Shown here one piece after another: positions 24,507 through 34,166 of a stretch of DNA of 64,000 nucleotides. Origin of the DNA: Gordonia zhenghanii (GTDB taxonomy: Bacteria > Actinomycetota > Actinomycetes > Mycobacteriales > Mycobacteriaceae); contig NZ_JAKKOQ010000006.1 in assembly GCF_021738965.1 (NCBI RefSeq), positions 1 through 64,000 on the forward strand. The letters run 5' to 3'. The notes under the pieces are model-generated. The model made no database searches, had not been told where the DNA came from, and was given only the letters and a program-made list of their open reading frames with translations. Positions within the stretch are counted from its first letter, which is position 1; each line of letters begins with the position of its first letter. The position numbers and the translations under genes are program-made.

Positions 24507-25936
24507 TCTTGTTTCCCTTCGGTGCGCTTTGGCTGTTCAGGCTGGTTCTTGGGTCTCGACTCCCCTCGACCAGCGGCGGAGGGCTCCGCTCGACCAGCGG
24601 CGGAGGGCTCCGCTCGACCAGCGGTAGGGGATTCCGCTCGACCAGCGGCGGGGGTCTCCGCTCGACCGGAGACGGGAGCCTCCGCTGGGGACGGGACCTC
24701 CATGTCGTCGCACGGGTCGCGATGGGCGTGCCCGAACGGCGACGGCAGTGATGTCACGTACTCCTGACCGCGCGACATCTCGTCGTCGGTGACCAACGCG
24801 TCGTACAGCGCGCGACGCACGTCGTCGGGGTCGGCGCGATGACACAGGACGGTCAGCGCGTTGTGCCGGTCGCCGTGATCGGAGTCCCACCGGAGTGCGG
24901 CAATGGCCAGATGCTCGGGGTCCACGGTCGAATGGTCGTCAACGCAGGCCAGCCACGTTCCGACGTGCAAGATCGAGAGCCCGCCGCCCGCGGACTCGAG
25001 CCACATGACGTCGTCGGGGTCGGAGGCCAGCCACATCCGGCCACGTGCTGTCACCACGCCTTCGAGTAGTACATCGAGGGTGTCGTGGAGTCGTTCCGGA
25101 TGGAACGGGCGGTCGGCCTCGAACGAGACGAGCCGTACTCCGCAGTCCTCATCCAGGTCGGGCCCCCCGGCCAAGAGCGGATCGAACGGCTGCGTCGGCC
25201 GACCGCGAGGAGCCCCCGGCGCCATCGAACCGAGAGCGCCTTCGACGATCTCCCGCGTGAAGGCCTGCTGACTGTTGAGAGTGCGCATCCCGGCAGAGGG
25301 CGCGAGACGCAGGAGGACCGCATGCAGGCGAGCGAGGTCGTATGCGCTCTCCACGCCGTCGGCGCCCTCGATGATGATCGCATCCGCGAACCGGGCCTGG
25401 GAGACAGCGATCTGCGAGAGGGTGCGCTCGTCGTCGAGTGAGGTCAGTTGCGCCTCGGTGAGAGTCAGGTCGCCGGTCGCGTCGGCCAACCAGGTACGCG
25501 CGTCGATCCCGCACAAGGTGTCCTCGACGGCGACGTCCACGCCGGCCGGGCCGGGGGCGACTCCCGGAGCTTCCACTACTGTGCTCGCGATCTCGACGGC
25601 CAACTGCTCGGGCTCCACGGCGGGGTCGAGCAGCACGATGATCCGCTGCACGTCCGGATCGCGGTGCAGAACGCGGAGCATCGGCAACAGGTCGAGACGG
25701 AGCGTGCACGACACGCATCCGTGCTCGAGTTCGACGTCGTCGATGGTGAGGGCGTCCGCGCCGTCGCGCGACATCCGGTGCTCGATGCGAGTGACTCTCC
25801 CGGTCGCTACGTCGCGCAGGTCGTGTGAGACGACGGTCGTGCCCGGAGTCAGAAGCGTGTAGGCGATGCGTGCGCTGATGGTTCGGTTCAGACCGGTCAC
25901 CAGTGTCACTGGCGTGCGGTGTGTCGCGTCGGGCAT
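24503..25936 (-). CDS. CobW/COG0523-family protein with degenerate P-loop and repeat-encoded tail
   Basis: 477 aa. The context (rpmE2 behind it, C-minus ribosomal genes divergent) and overall sequence place it with COG0523 putative zinc metallochaperones. GCVSCTLR at about 73-80 corresponds to the family metal motif. The Walker A region reads [11 protein letters not shown] where a G-x-x-G-x-G-K-S/T loop is expected, so GTP binding is doubtful. The C-terminal part ([18 protein letters not shown]..., [11 protein letters not shown]) resembles the CobW C-domain. Residues about 422-460 are four to five 8-residue repeats (GRAE(S/P/T)xAA) encoded by the palindromic repeat family; the end is charged ([17 protein letters not shown]). 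Start ATG 25936 has AAGGAG nearby. Confidence 0.83.
   Translation of the reverse strand: MPDATHRTPVTLVTGLNRTISARIAYTLLTPGTTVVSHDLRDVATGRVTRIEHRMSRDGADALTIDDVELEHGCVSCTLRLDLLPMLRVLHRDPDVQRIIVLLDPAVEPEQLAVEIASTVVEAPGVAPGPAGVDVAVEDTLCGIDARTWLADATGDLTLTEAQLTSLDDERTLSQIAVSQARFADAIIIEGADGVESAYDLARLHAVLLRLAPSAGMRTLNSQQAFTREIVEGALGSMAPGAPRGRPTQPFDPLLAGGPDLDEDCGVRLVSFEADRPFHPERLHDTLDVLLEGVVTARGRMWLASDPDDVMWLESAGGGLSILHVGTWLACVDDHSTVDPEHLAIAALRWDSDHGDRHNALTVLCHRADPDDVRRALYDALVTDDEMSRGQEYVTSLPSPFGHAHRDPCDDMEVPSPAEAPVSGRAETPAAGRAESPTAGRAEPSAAGRAEPSAAGRGESRPKNQPEQPKRTEGKQE
24555..24669 (-). repeat. In-frame 24-bp repeats in the COG0523 gene
   Basis: About five units with period 24 bases (for example 24583-24606, 24607-24630, 24631-24654) share CTCCGCTCGACCAGCGGCGG. 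They form the 3' end of the gene and encode an Ala-Gly-Arg-rich tail. Confidence 0.9.
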
Positions 25937-25972
25937 GGGCGACTCCTTCGGTTCACATTCTCGCGTCACCTT

Positions 25973-25994
25973 AATGAACACGATTTCCGTTTGA
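25973..25994. promoter_or_regulatory. Possible Zur box 1
   Basis: AATGAACACGATTTCCGTTT resembles the A/T-rich dyad TGAAAAnnATTTTCA-type sites bound by Zur in actinobacteria. It lies 36 bases upstream of the COG0523 start, in the divergent gap between two zinc-responsive gene sets. Confidence 0.4.
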
Positions 25995-26025
25995 TTGATT
26001 CCGACTGTAGCGTGCCGGATGTATC

Positions 26026-26047
26026 TAATGCGAATCGTTACCGATAA
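26026..26047. promoter_or_regulatory. Possible Zur box 2
   Basis: TAATGCGAATCGTTACCGATAA resembles a Zur dyad and lies just before the rpmB2 Shine-Dalgarno sequence (AAGAAGGAG). Match judged by eye. Confidence 0.4.
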
Positions 26048-26059
26048 GAAGGAGTGCAT

Positions 26060-26299
26060 GTGTCCGCCGAATGCCAAGTGACCGGGCGGGTTCCCGGATT
26101 CGGAAAGCGAGTCTCGCACTCGCATCGACGAACGTCACGGCAGTGGCGACCCAACATCATGCGCAAGACGTACTGGGTTCCCTCGCTGGGGCGACGTGTG
26201 ACGTTGCGGGTGTCCGCAGCAGGAATCAAGACCATCGACCGGGACGGTATCGACGCCGTCATCGCACGAGTCCAGGCAGCGGGGCGACTTTCCAGATGA
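26060..26299 (+). CDS. rpmB2: Ribosomal protein L28 (zinc-independent paralogue)
   Basis: 79 aa: [23 protein letters not shown] and [21 protein letters not shown] are L28 signatures. Only one cysteine (in AECQ) is present, so there is no zinc knuckle. GTG 26060 is chosen over GTG 26054 because AGAAGGAG then has normal spacing and the protein begins in the family's usual way. First gene of L28-L33-S14-S18. Confidence 0.93.
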   Translation: MSAECQVTGRVPGFGKRVSHSHRRTSRQWRPNIMRKTYWVPSLGRRVTLRVSAAGIKTIDRDGIDAVIARVQAAGRLSR

Positions 26300-26463
26300 G
26301 CAAGAGCACTGACATCCGCCCGATCGTGAAACTCAAGTCGACCGCAGGTACCGGGTACACCTACGTCACCCGCAAGAACCGTCGTAACGACCCGGACCGC
26401 CTCGTGTTGCGGAAGTACGACCCGGTGGTCCGTCGCCATGTCGAGTTCAAGGAGGAACGCTGA
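26296..26463 (+). CDS. rpmG2: Ribosomal protein L33 (zinc-independent paralogue)
   Basis: 55 aa: [29 protein letters not shown] is typical L33, and the C-terminal [14 protein letters not shown] fits. There are no cysteines, so it is the C-minus type. ATGA overlap with rpmB2 and one-base overlap with rpsN2. Confidence 0.95.
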   Translation: MSKSTDIRPIVKLKSTAGTGYTYVTRKNRRNDPDRLVLRKYDPVVRRHVEFKEER

Positions 26464-26768
26464 TGGCCAAGAAGTCCAAGATCGTCAAGCAGGAGCGGCG
26501 CCGTGAGGTCGTCGCGCGTTACGCGGAGCGTCGCGCCGAGTGCAAAGCGATCATCGCCTCGCCGTCGAGTACGGGTGACGCCGTCGCGTCGGCGCGGTCC
26601 GAACTGGCGAAGCAGCCGCGCGACGCCAGCGCCACCCGCCTCCGCAACCGCGATGCCGTCGACGGGCGGCCGCGTGGATACATCGGCAAGGCCGGTGTGT
26701 CGCGCATTCGGTTCCGCGAGATGGCCCACCGAGGCGAACTCCCGGGAATCACGAAGGCGAGCTGGTGA
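26463..26768 (+). CDS. rpsN2: Ribosomal protein S14 (zinc-independent paralogue)
   Basis: 101 aa, the long S14 type: [20 protein letters not shown], then [40 protein letters not shown]. The short zinc-binding S14 has two CxxC pairs; this one has none. TGATG couples it to rpmG2 before it and to rpsR2 after it. Confidence 0.95.
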   Translation: MAKKSKIVKQERRREVVARYAERRAECKAIIASPSSTGDAVASARSELAKQPRDASATRLRNRDAVDGRPRGYIGKAGVSRIRFREMAHRGELPGITKASW

Positions 26769-26998
26769 TGGCGAAGAACTCGAAGCCGCGCATGTCGCCG
26801 GTCAAGCGACGCCGGGCCGACCCGAACCTGACGTTCGACTACAAGGACACCGAGGTCCTCCGTCGTTTCCTGTCCGACCGCGGACGGATCCGCGCTCGCG
26901 CGGTGACGGGACTGTCGCCCCAACAGCAGCGGCAACTCGCGACCGCCGTGCGGAACGCACGCGAAATGGCACTGCTCCCTTTCGGTTCCGCTCGCTGA
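26768..26998 (+). CDS. rpsR2: Ribosomal protein S18 (zinc-independent paralogue)
   Basis: 76 aa: [60 protein letters not shown] is S18 throughout. There are no cysteines. ATG 26768 overlaps the rpsN2 stop. The other, zinc-binding paralogues of these four proteins should be elsewhere in the genome. Confidence 0.94.
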   Translation: MAKNSKPRMSPVKRRRADPNLTFDYKDTEVLRRFLSDRGRIRARAVTGLSPQQQRQLATAVRNAREMALLPFGSAR

Positions 26999-27010
26999 TG
27001 TGCAGTCCCG

Positions 27011-27298
27011 TCGGTCGATCGAGCGGTCCTTTCCGTTGATCGAGCGATTTCCTCCGTTGATCGAGCGGAGTCGAGATCGTGTGCGTGCGTTGTGGTCTCG
27101 ACTCCGCTCGACCAGCGGGGTGGCTCGGCGAGCCGGGGCGGAGCGGATCGCCTTGCGTGCGTTGTGGTCTCGACTTCGCTCGACCAGCGGGGTGGCTCGG
27201 ATCGTGTGCGTGCGTTGCGGTCTCGACTTCGCTCGACCGGCGGGGTGGCTCGGCGAGCGGGGTGGCTCGGCCAGCGGGTGGGCTCGGCGAGCGGGGCC
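27011..27298. repeat. Repeat block between rpsR2 and fadD17
   Basis: The 304-base gene-free stretch is almost wholly repeats: three GATCGAGCG units at 27016-27067, then three copies of GTGCGTTG(T/C)GGTCTCGACT(T/C)CGCTCGACC(A/G)GCGGGGTGGCTCGG (about 27087-27255) and short GGCTCGGCGAGCGGGG echoes to 27298. It is the same family as at 199-712 but more degenerate. It lies between convergent genes. Confidence 0.88.
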
Positions 27299-27302
27299 GA
27301 CC

Positions 27303-28805
27303 TCAGGTGGTCCAGGTCGGGGAACCCAGCGAGGCGACGAGGGCCGAGCGGGCGGTCTTGAAGGTCGCGGTCTCGGGGAGCGTGTCGACGATCCAGACGC
27401 GAGTCGGGCGCTGTTTGGGGCCGAGGTCGGGCTGTTCGTCGAGGAACGTCTCGAACTCGGCACGATCGACGCCGTCGGCGACGAGGACGGCTCCAACGGC
27501 GTCGCCGATCTCGATCGGGACGCCGAGTACCACCACGTCCGATACGCGAGGATGCCTGCGGAGCACGCTCTCGATCGGGCGGGTTCCGAGGTTCTCGCCG
27601 TCGACTCGCAACCAGTCGCCGATTCGGCCGGCGAAGTGCACGTAACCGTCGGCGTCCACCCAGGCCAGATCGCCGGTGCGGTACACGTCGCCCCGCATCC
27701 GTTCAGCGGTCGCCGCCTCGTCGCCGTAATAGCCGTCGAATAGTCCAGGACCCGACATGTTCACGATCTCCCCGACCACTCCGGGGTCGACGGCGTCGAG
27801 TGTGTCCGGGTCGACCACGGCGACCGGAGCGACCAACGGGCCGAGCGCGTCGTCCGGTGTCTGAGGCGTTCGTGAGATCGAGACGCCCGACTCGGTCGAC
27901 CCGAAACCGTCGACGACCCGTGCGCCGAAACGGCGTGTGAACTCGGCGCGGTCGGCGGCCGACGCTTCGTTGCCGTACATGATGCGCAGCCCGGTCTCTG
28001 CATCGTCCGGGCGCGGAGCCGTCTTGAGTATGTAGTTCAGCGGTTTGCCGACATAGTTTGCGTACGTGACGCCGTACCGTCGCACGTCGTCCCCGAACCC
28101 GTGGGCCGAGAAGCGTGGTGCGATCGCGATCGACGATCCGCCGGCCGCCGCGACCGACCAGCCTGCGATCAACGCGTTCGAATGAAACATCGGCATCGAC
28201 AGGTAGGCGACGTCGTCCGGGCCCATCCCGAAACGGTCGGCGAGCATCGCTCCCGGCGCGGCGAACTTCCGTTGACTGCACCGCACGGCCTTGGGGTCTC
28301 CCGTGGTGCCCGACGTGAAGATGAGCATCGTCAGATCCTGCGGGTCGCTCTCGACCGGCACGAAGTCGCCGGGTGTGAACGCTTCGACGGTCGACGTCCA
28401 CTCGGTTGACGAGACGTCGACTGTCCGGGCTCCGGGGACCTCTGGCAGCAGGGGAGCAGTCTCCGGTGACACCAGGATCAGTTGGCAGTCGGCGAGCGCA
28501 GCATCGGCGGCGAGTGCATCGCCTCGCCGGGTCGAGTTGAGGCCGACGAGCACGAAGCCGCCCAGTGCTGCCGCCGCGAAGAGCCGCGAGAACTCGACAC
28601 CGTTGCCCAGGAGGACTCCGACGTGCGCCGGTCGTTCCTCGTCCAGCAGCGACGACGCTGAGGCCGCATAGCGGCGAGCGTCGGCGAGGTGATCACGCCA
28701 CGAGGTGAACTCGCCGTCGAACCAGATGCCTCGGTCGTCGACGTCGGCCAGCGGTGCGAGCAACTGTCCGAGCGTGACGGCGTCGGTGACCGACGACGTC
28801 GTCAT
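27303..28805 (-). CDS. fadD17: FadD17-like acyl-CoA ligase
   Basis: 500 aa ANL ligase, homologue of Rv3506. Motifs: LIFTSGTTGDPKAVRCS at about 161-177, VDGFGSTESGVSI, TGDLAWVDADGYVHFAGRIGDWLRVDGENL. FadD17 of M. tuberculosis activates steroids with C26 or C24 side-chain carboxylates. The ATG overlaps the fadE27 stop by 4 bases, so it is the last gene of fadE26-fadE27-fadD17, behind the KstR box at 31176. Confidence 0.9.
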   Translation of the reverse strand: MTTSSVTDAVTLGQLLAPLADVDDRGIWFDGEFTSWRDHLADARRYAASASSLLDEERPAHVGVLLGNGVEFSRLFAAAALGGFVLVGLNSTRRGDALAADAALADCQLILVSPETAPLLPEVPGARTVDVSSTEWTSTVEAFTPGDFVPVESDPQDLTMLIFTSGTTGDPKAVRCSQRKFAAPGAMLADRFGMGPDDVAYLSMPMFHSNALIAGWSVAAAGGSSIAIAPRFSAHGFGDDVRRYGVTYANYVGKPLNYILKTAPRPDDAETGLRIMYGNEASAADRAEFTRRFGARVVDGFGSTESGVSISRTPQTPDDALGPLVAPVAVVDPDTLDAVDPGVVGEIVNMSGPGLFDGYYGDEAATAERMRGDVYRTGDLAWVDADGYVHFAGRIGDWLRVDGENLGTRPIESVLRRHPRVSDVVVLGVPIEIGDAVGAVLVADGVDRAEFETFLDEQPDLGPKQRPTRVWIVDTLPETATFKTARSALVASLGSPTWTT

Positions 28806-29908
28806 CGGTCGGCCAACGCTGCACCGAGGTCGCCGAGTGCCACCGGGGCCGATCCGTACGTGAACTCGTTCTGCTTGGCGCGCAAGAAGAACCGGTGGAC
28901 CGGATGAGACGTGTCGAGGCCGACGCCACCGTGCACGTGTACGGCGGTGTGCGCGACTCGATGGCCGGCGTCCGCCGCCCAGAACGCAGCGGTGTGGACT
29001 GCCGACGTGGCCTCAGCGGCGTCGGTGTCTGCCGCACCCGACAAGAGCCAGGCGGCCTGAGCAACGGTCAACTCGAGTGCCTGTGCATCGATGTAGGCAT
29101 CGGCAAGGCGTTGGGCGACGGCCTGGAACGAGCCGATCTTGCGGCCGAACTGTTCGCGCTCACGCGCGTACTCGGCCGTCGTCGCGAGCGCGCCTGCCAC
29201 GACCCCGGACTGGTCGGCGGCCACGCCGAGACGCAGGAGGTCACGAGCATGGGCCGCGGTGGCCGCGCCGCCGCCCAAGACGGTGCCCGCGGCGTCGTCG
29301 AAGGCGACCGAGTACACCGGGCTCAGGCCGGTAGACCGGGTCTCGGCGACGGTTACGCCGGGGCCGTCCTCGACCACCACGACCACCGGGCCGTCGGTGC
29401 TCGCCGCGATCACGAGGAGCGCGTCGGCCGCGTCCGCATACGGCACATTGACCTTGGTTCCGGTGACCCGACCGTTCGGGGACACCGTCGTCGACGGGAC
29501 GAGCACGTCGAAGCCCAGGTCCTCTTCGACGGCGGCCGAGATCACTGCGTCGCCGACGACCGCCTTGCCGAGCAGATCGCGAAGGGCATCGCCGCCGTGT
29601 TCGGCGAGAAGGGGGACGGCGGCCACTGCGTGCTGCGGGTACGGCAGACGAGCCAAGGCGCGGCCGAGGACCGTTGCGACCGCTGTCGTCTCTAGCGTCG
29701 TCAGATCGGCCCCGCTGTCGCCGGCGACAGCGGATGGCGCCGCCAGACCGAGAAGGCCTGCGCTCGCGACCTCGCGCCAGAGGTCTGCGTCGATCGGTGC
29801 GCGGTCGGCTTCGAGCTGTGCAGTGTGCTCGGGGGGCGCGACTCGTGCGGTGATGTCCGTGGTGAGGCCGGTCAGATCGCCTGCCGCCTCGGTGGGAGTG
29901 AAGTCCAT
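28802..29908 (-). CDS. fadE27: FadE27 (ChsE5), acyl-CoA dehydrogenase subunit
   Basis: 368 aa, homologue of Rv3505. In M. tuberculosis FadE26 and FadE27 (ChsE4-ChsE5) form an alpha2beta2 dehydrogenase acting on the C26 steroid CoA thioester in the first beta-oxidation round. The FAD/CoA-binding core is partly degenerate: TTAEYAREREQFGRKIGSFQAVAQRLADAYIDAQ and the C-terminal VHVHGGVGLDTSHPVHRFF. This matches the half-active partner type. Start ATG 29908 is 23 bases past the fadE26 stop, with AAGGAGAA before it. Confidence 0.92.
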   Translation of the reverse strand: MDFTPTEAAGDLTGLTTDITARVAPPEHTAQLEADRAPIDADLWREVASAGLLGLAAPSAVAGDSGADLTTLETTAVATVLGRALARLPYPQHAVAAVPLLAEHGGDALRDLLGKAVVGDAVISAAVEEDLGFDVLVPSTTVSPNGRVTGTKVNVPYADAADALLVIAASTDGPVVVVVEDGPGVTVAETRSTGLSPVYSVAFDDAAGTVLGGGAATAAHARDLLRLGVAADQSGVVAGALATTAEYAREREQFGRKIGSFQAVAQRLADAYIDAQALELTVAQAAWLLSGAADTDAAEATSAVHTAAFWAADAGHRVAHTAVHVHGGVGLDTSHPVHRFFLRAKQNEFTYGSAPVALGDLGAALADR

Positions 29909-29931
29909 GTGAGAGTTCTCCTTAGAGGTGG

Positions 29932-31119
<1,188 letters not shown>

Positions 31120-31175
31120 GGGTGATTCTCCTGCGATCCTCGAGACGCTCGCGCGCCGGTATGGTTGGCTACTTC

Positions 31176-31189
31176 TGAAACACGTTCTA
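31176..31189. promoter_or_regulatory. KstR-type operator between fadE26 and fdxD
   Basis: TGAAACACGTTCTA is an exact match to TNNAACNNGTTNNA, centred in the 125-base divergent region. Confidence 0.85.
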
Positions 31190-31244
31190 ACGTGAATGTG
31201 CCGAGTCCGTCAACCAGCGGGCAGGAGATCTCAAGGAGGAAGCA

Positions 31245-31433
31245 ATGCGAGTGAAGTGTGATTTCGACCTGTGTGAGTCGAACGCGGTCTGTGTGGGCAT
31301 GGCGCCGGACGTGTTCGATCTGGACGACAACGACTACCTGGTGATTCTGGATGAGGATCTGCCTGACTCCCGTGCCGAGGAGATGCGTCAGGTCGTAGCG
31401 TCATGCCCGCGTTCGGCGCTCTATATCGAGTGA
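31245..31433 (+). CDS. fdxD: FdxD, small iron-sulfur ferredoxin
   Basis: 62 aa, homologue of Rv3503c. Cys10 and Cys16 (CESNAVC) with Cys54 before Pro fit a [3Fe-4S] cluster; there is an extra Cys5. MAPDVFDLDDNDYLVIL is the usual core. AAGGAGG precedes the ATG. The KstR box upstream suggests induction with the sterol genes; it may pass electrons to CYP125. Confidence 0.93.
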   Translation: MRVKCDFDLCESNAVCVGMAPDVFDLDDNDYLVILDEDLPDSRAEEMRQVVASCPRSALYIE

Positions 31434-31484
31434 GGCGAATGCGGTTCGGGTCAACGTCTTTCGCGAAGGCACTAGCCGAATTGT

Positions 31485-31498
31485 TAGAACATGTTCTA
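31485..31498 (+). promoter_or_regulatory. KstR-type operator before hsd4A
   Basis: TAGAACATGTTCTA is an exact match to TNNAACNNGTTNNA. It ends 12 bases before the first possible hsd4A ATG and may control the whole hsd4A-mce4 operon. Confidence 0.88.
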
Positions 31499-31510
31499 GT
31501 CTGAGTCGCG

Positions 31511-32449
31511 ATGTGGACGATCGGCGCCGATCCGGCGCGCAGTGGAGAGGGTTCGAGAGTGGGCGAAACATTGGACGGCAAGGTCGCGATCGTCACCGGC
31601 GCAGGCGGCGGTCTGGGGCGGGCCGAGGCCATCGGTCTGGCAGCTGACGGTGCGACAGTCATCGTCAACGACCTCGAGCGCGCACTGGGCGCCAGCGACG
31701 TCATCGACACGATCACGTCGGCCGGCGGCAAAGCAGTACGAGTCGCGGGCGACATCGCCGATTCGGCGACCGCGCGCGAACTCATGCGTACCGCGACCGA
31801 CGACCTCGGCGGACTCGACGTCGTGATGAGTAACGCGGGCATCACGCGCGACACGATGCTCTTCAACATGTCCGACGATGAGTGGGACCTCGTCCTCAAC
31901 GTGCACCTGCGCGGACACTTCCTGCTCAACCGGAACGCGGCTGCCCACTGGCGTGCCGCGTCGAAGGCCGAAGGCGCCCCGACGTACGGGCGCCTCATCA
32001 ACACTGCGTCCGAGGCCGGTCTGCTCGGCCCGGCAGGGCAAGCCAATTACGGAGCTGCCAAGGCGGGAATCACCGCGTTGACACTCTCCGCGTCGCGCGC
32101 CCTGTCGCGATACGGAGTCACCGCGAACGCGATCTGCCCGCGCGCGCGAACATCGATGACGGAGAACGTCTTCGGCGATGCGCCGGAGAACGGTGTCGAT
32201 CCGCTGTCGCCTGATCATGTCGTCACGCTGGTCCGCTACCTCGCGAGCCCTGCCGCGGAGAACGTGTCCGGTCAGGTCTTTGTCGTCTACGGTCCGAAGG
32301 TCACTCTGATGGCGGCTCCGAAAATCCGTGAAGTCTTCGCTGCAGAGGGTGACGAGTGGAGTTCGGAGGCGCTGGCCGGGACACTGTCGTCGTATTTCGA
32401 GACGCCTGCTGGAAAAGAGACATTCTCCGCGTCCGAGTTGATGGACTAG
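31511..32449 (+). CDS. hsd4A: Hsd4A, 17-beta-hydroxysteroid/3-hydroxyacyl-CoA dehydrogenase
   Basis: 312 aa SDR, homologue of Rv3502c. Visible: KVAIVTGAGGGLGRAEA (about 24-40), SNAGITRDTM, catalytic ANYGAAKAG, and the tail GPKVTLMAAPKIREVF seen in MFE-2-type dehydrogenases. In Mycolicibacterium this enzyme oxidises side-chain 3-hydroxyacyl-CoA, and its loss leads to C22 products. ATG 31511 is close to the operator without a ribosome-binding site; GTG 31559 has GAGAGG 8 bases upstream and would give 296 aa. It stands before yrbE4A on the same strand. Confidence 0.88.
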   Translation: MWTIGADPARSGEGSRVGETLDGKVAIVTGAGGGLGRAEAIGLAADGATVIVNDLERALGASDVIDTITSAGGKAVRVAGDIADSATARELMRTATDDLGGLDVVMSNAGITRDTMLFNMSDDEWDLVLNVHLRGHFLLNRNAAAHWRAASKAEGAPTYGRLINTASEAGLLGPAGQANYGAAKAGITALTLSASRALSRYGVTANAICPRARTSMTENVFGDAPENGVDPLSPDHVVTLVRYLASPAAENVSGQVFVVYGPKVTLMAAPKIREVFAAEGDEWSSEALAGTLSSYFETPAGKETFSASELMD

Positions 32450-32542
32450 AGCGATTAGTCTGATGAATCGTCGATGTCGAGTTGCGTCTCTGAAGCGCCT
32501 TACCACCGTGGTAGGTTGCCTTCAGCGCTGGGAGGAGGGGAC

Positions 32543-33307
32543 TTGCTGACTAAGCTGGCCGCTCCGATGAACGGCGTCGGCAACTTCGTGGCTATGACCG
32601 TTGAGGCGACCCGCGAGCTGTTTCGCCGACCGTTCCAATTCCGAGAGACAGTGGAGCAGTCCTGGGCGATCGCCCGCGTCTCCCTGGTTCCGACGCTGCT
32701 CGTCGCCATTCCGTTCACCGTCCTCGTGAGCTTCACCCTGAACATCCTGCTCCGTGAGATCGGCGCACAGGACTTGTCGGGCGCAGGCGCAGCGCTCGGA
32801 ACGATCACGCAGATCGGTCCGATCGTCACCGTGCTCATCGTGGCGGGCGCAGGTGCGACCGCGATCTGTGCCGACCTCGGTGCGCGCACGATCCGCGAAG
32901 AGATCGACGCCATGCGGGTCCTCGGCATCAACCCGATCCATCGACTCGTGGTTCCGCGGGTGGTCGCCTCGACCGGCGTCGCACTGCTGCTCAACAGCCT
33001 GGTCTGCACGATCGGCATCGCGGGCGGTTTCGTGTTCTCGGTGTACTTGCAGGACGTCAACCCCGGCGCGTTCATCGCTAACCTGACGTTGCTCACCGGC
33101 CTCGGCGAACTCATCATCTCGATGATCAAAGCCGCACTGTTCGGTCTGTTCGCGGGGTTGGTCGGCTGCTATCGCGGACTCAATGTAAAGGGCGGAGCCA
33201 AGGGCGTCGGCGACGCGGTGAACGAGACGGTCGTCTACTCGTTCATGGCGCTGTTCGTCGTCAATGTGGTCGTGACCGCGGTCGGGCTGAAAGCGACGAT
33301 GGGCTGA
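32543..33307 (+). CDS. yrbE4A: YrbE4A, MlaE-type permease of the Mce4 sterol importer
   Basis: 254 aa, the same length as Rv3501c when the TTG at 32543 is used; this TTG has a strong GGGAGGAGGGG just upstream, while earlier in-frame starts do not. Several membrane segments (LVPTLLVAIPFTVLVSFTL, IGPIVTVLIVAGAGATAIC, ALFVVNVVVTAVGL) and the MlaE signature ARTIREEIDAMRVLGINPIHRLVVPRV. It forms the permease of an ABC importer with YrbE4B; the ATPase (MceG) is encoded elsewhere. Confidence 0.92.
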   Translation: MLTKLAAPMNGVGNFVAMTVEATRELFRRPFQFRETVEQSWAIARVSLVPTLLVAIPFTVLVSFTLNILLREIGAQDLSGAGAALGTITQIGPIVTVLIVAGAGATAICADLGARTIREEIDAMRVLGINPIHRLVVPRVVASTGVALLLNSLVCTIGIAGGFVFSVYLQDVNPGAFIANLTLLTGLGELIISMIKAALFGLFAGLVGCYRGLNVKGGAKGVGDAVNETVVYSFMALFVVNVVVTAVGLKATMG

Positions 33308-33308
33308 C

Positions 33309-34160
33309 ATGGTACTTCCGGGAACTACGCGACTCCTCACTGCGCGCGTTGCGCTCAAGCGTGCAGGTGAGGACTGGAACAAGATCGGCGATCAAGCCCT
33401 CTTCTACTGGGACTCGATCATCTCGATCCCGCGGGCGATCCGCCTGTACAAGAAGGAGATGCTGCGGCTCATCGCCGAGATCTCGATGGGCACGGGCGCG
33501 CTCGCCATGATCGGCGGCACCGTGGTGGTCGTCGGCTTCCTGACTCTGTTCACGGGCGGCACCATCGCGGTCCAGGGCTACAGTTCGCTCGCCAACATCG
33601 GCGTGGAAGCGCTGACGGGCTTCTTCTCCGCGTTCATCAACGTCCGTATCGCGGTCCCGGTGATCGCGGGCATCGGGTTGGCAGCCACCATCGGGGCAGG
33701 CGCGACGGCACAGTTGGGCGCCATGCGCGTGAGCGAAGAGATCGATGCCCTCGAAGTAATGGCGATATCGTCCATCCCGTACCTGGTCAGCACCCGAATC
33801 GTCGCAGGGCTTGTCGCGATCATTCCGCTGTACTCACTGGCCGCACTCGCGTCGTTCATCGCGAGCCGGTTCGCGACGGTCGTCATGTACGGGCAGTCCG
33901 GCGGCGTCTACGATCACTACTTCTCGACGTTCTTGATCCCGTCGGACATCCTGTGGTCGTTCGTGCAGGCCATCTGTATGGCCGTTGGAGTCATGCTCAT
34001 CCACACCTACTACGGCTTCAACGCGTCGGGCGGCCCCGTCGGCGTCGGCGTCGCGGTGGGCAACGCGGTCCGCGCCTCCTTGGTCGTGGTCGTCGTCATC
34101 ACGCTTCTCACGTCGCTGGCCATCTACGGCTCCGACGGCAACTTCAACCTGGCCGGGTGA
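33309..34160 (+). CDS. yrbE4B: YrbE4B, second MlaE-type permease
   Basis: 283 aa, homologue of Rv3500c, starting one base after the yrbE4A stop. Membrane segments GALAMIGGTVVVVGFLTLF, IPVIAGIGLAATIGAGAT-like region, SDILWSFVQAICMAVGVML and SLVVVVVITLLTSLAIYG; MlaE signature MRVSEEIDALEVMAISSIPYLVSTRIVAG. Partner of YrbE4A. Confidence 0.93.
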   Translation: MVLPGTTRLLTARVALKRAGEDWNKIGDQALFYWDSIISIPRAIRLYKKEMLRLIAEISMGTGALAMIGGTVVVVGFLTLFTGGTIAVQGYSSLANIGVEALTGFFSAFINVRIAVPVIAGIGLAATIGAGATAQLGAMRVSEEIDALEVMAISSIPYLVSTRIVAGLVAIIPLYSLAALASFIASRFATVVMYGQSGGVYDHYFSTFLIPSDILWSFVQAICMAVGVMLIHTYYGFNASGGPVGVGVAVGNAVRASLVVVVVITLLTSLAIYGSDGNFNLAG

Positions 34161-34166
34161 GGGGAC

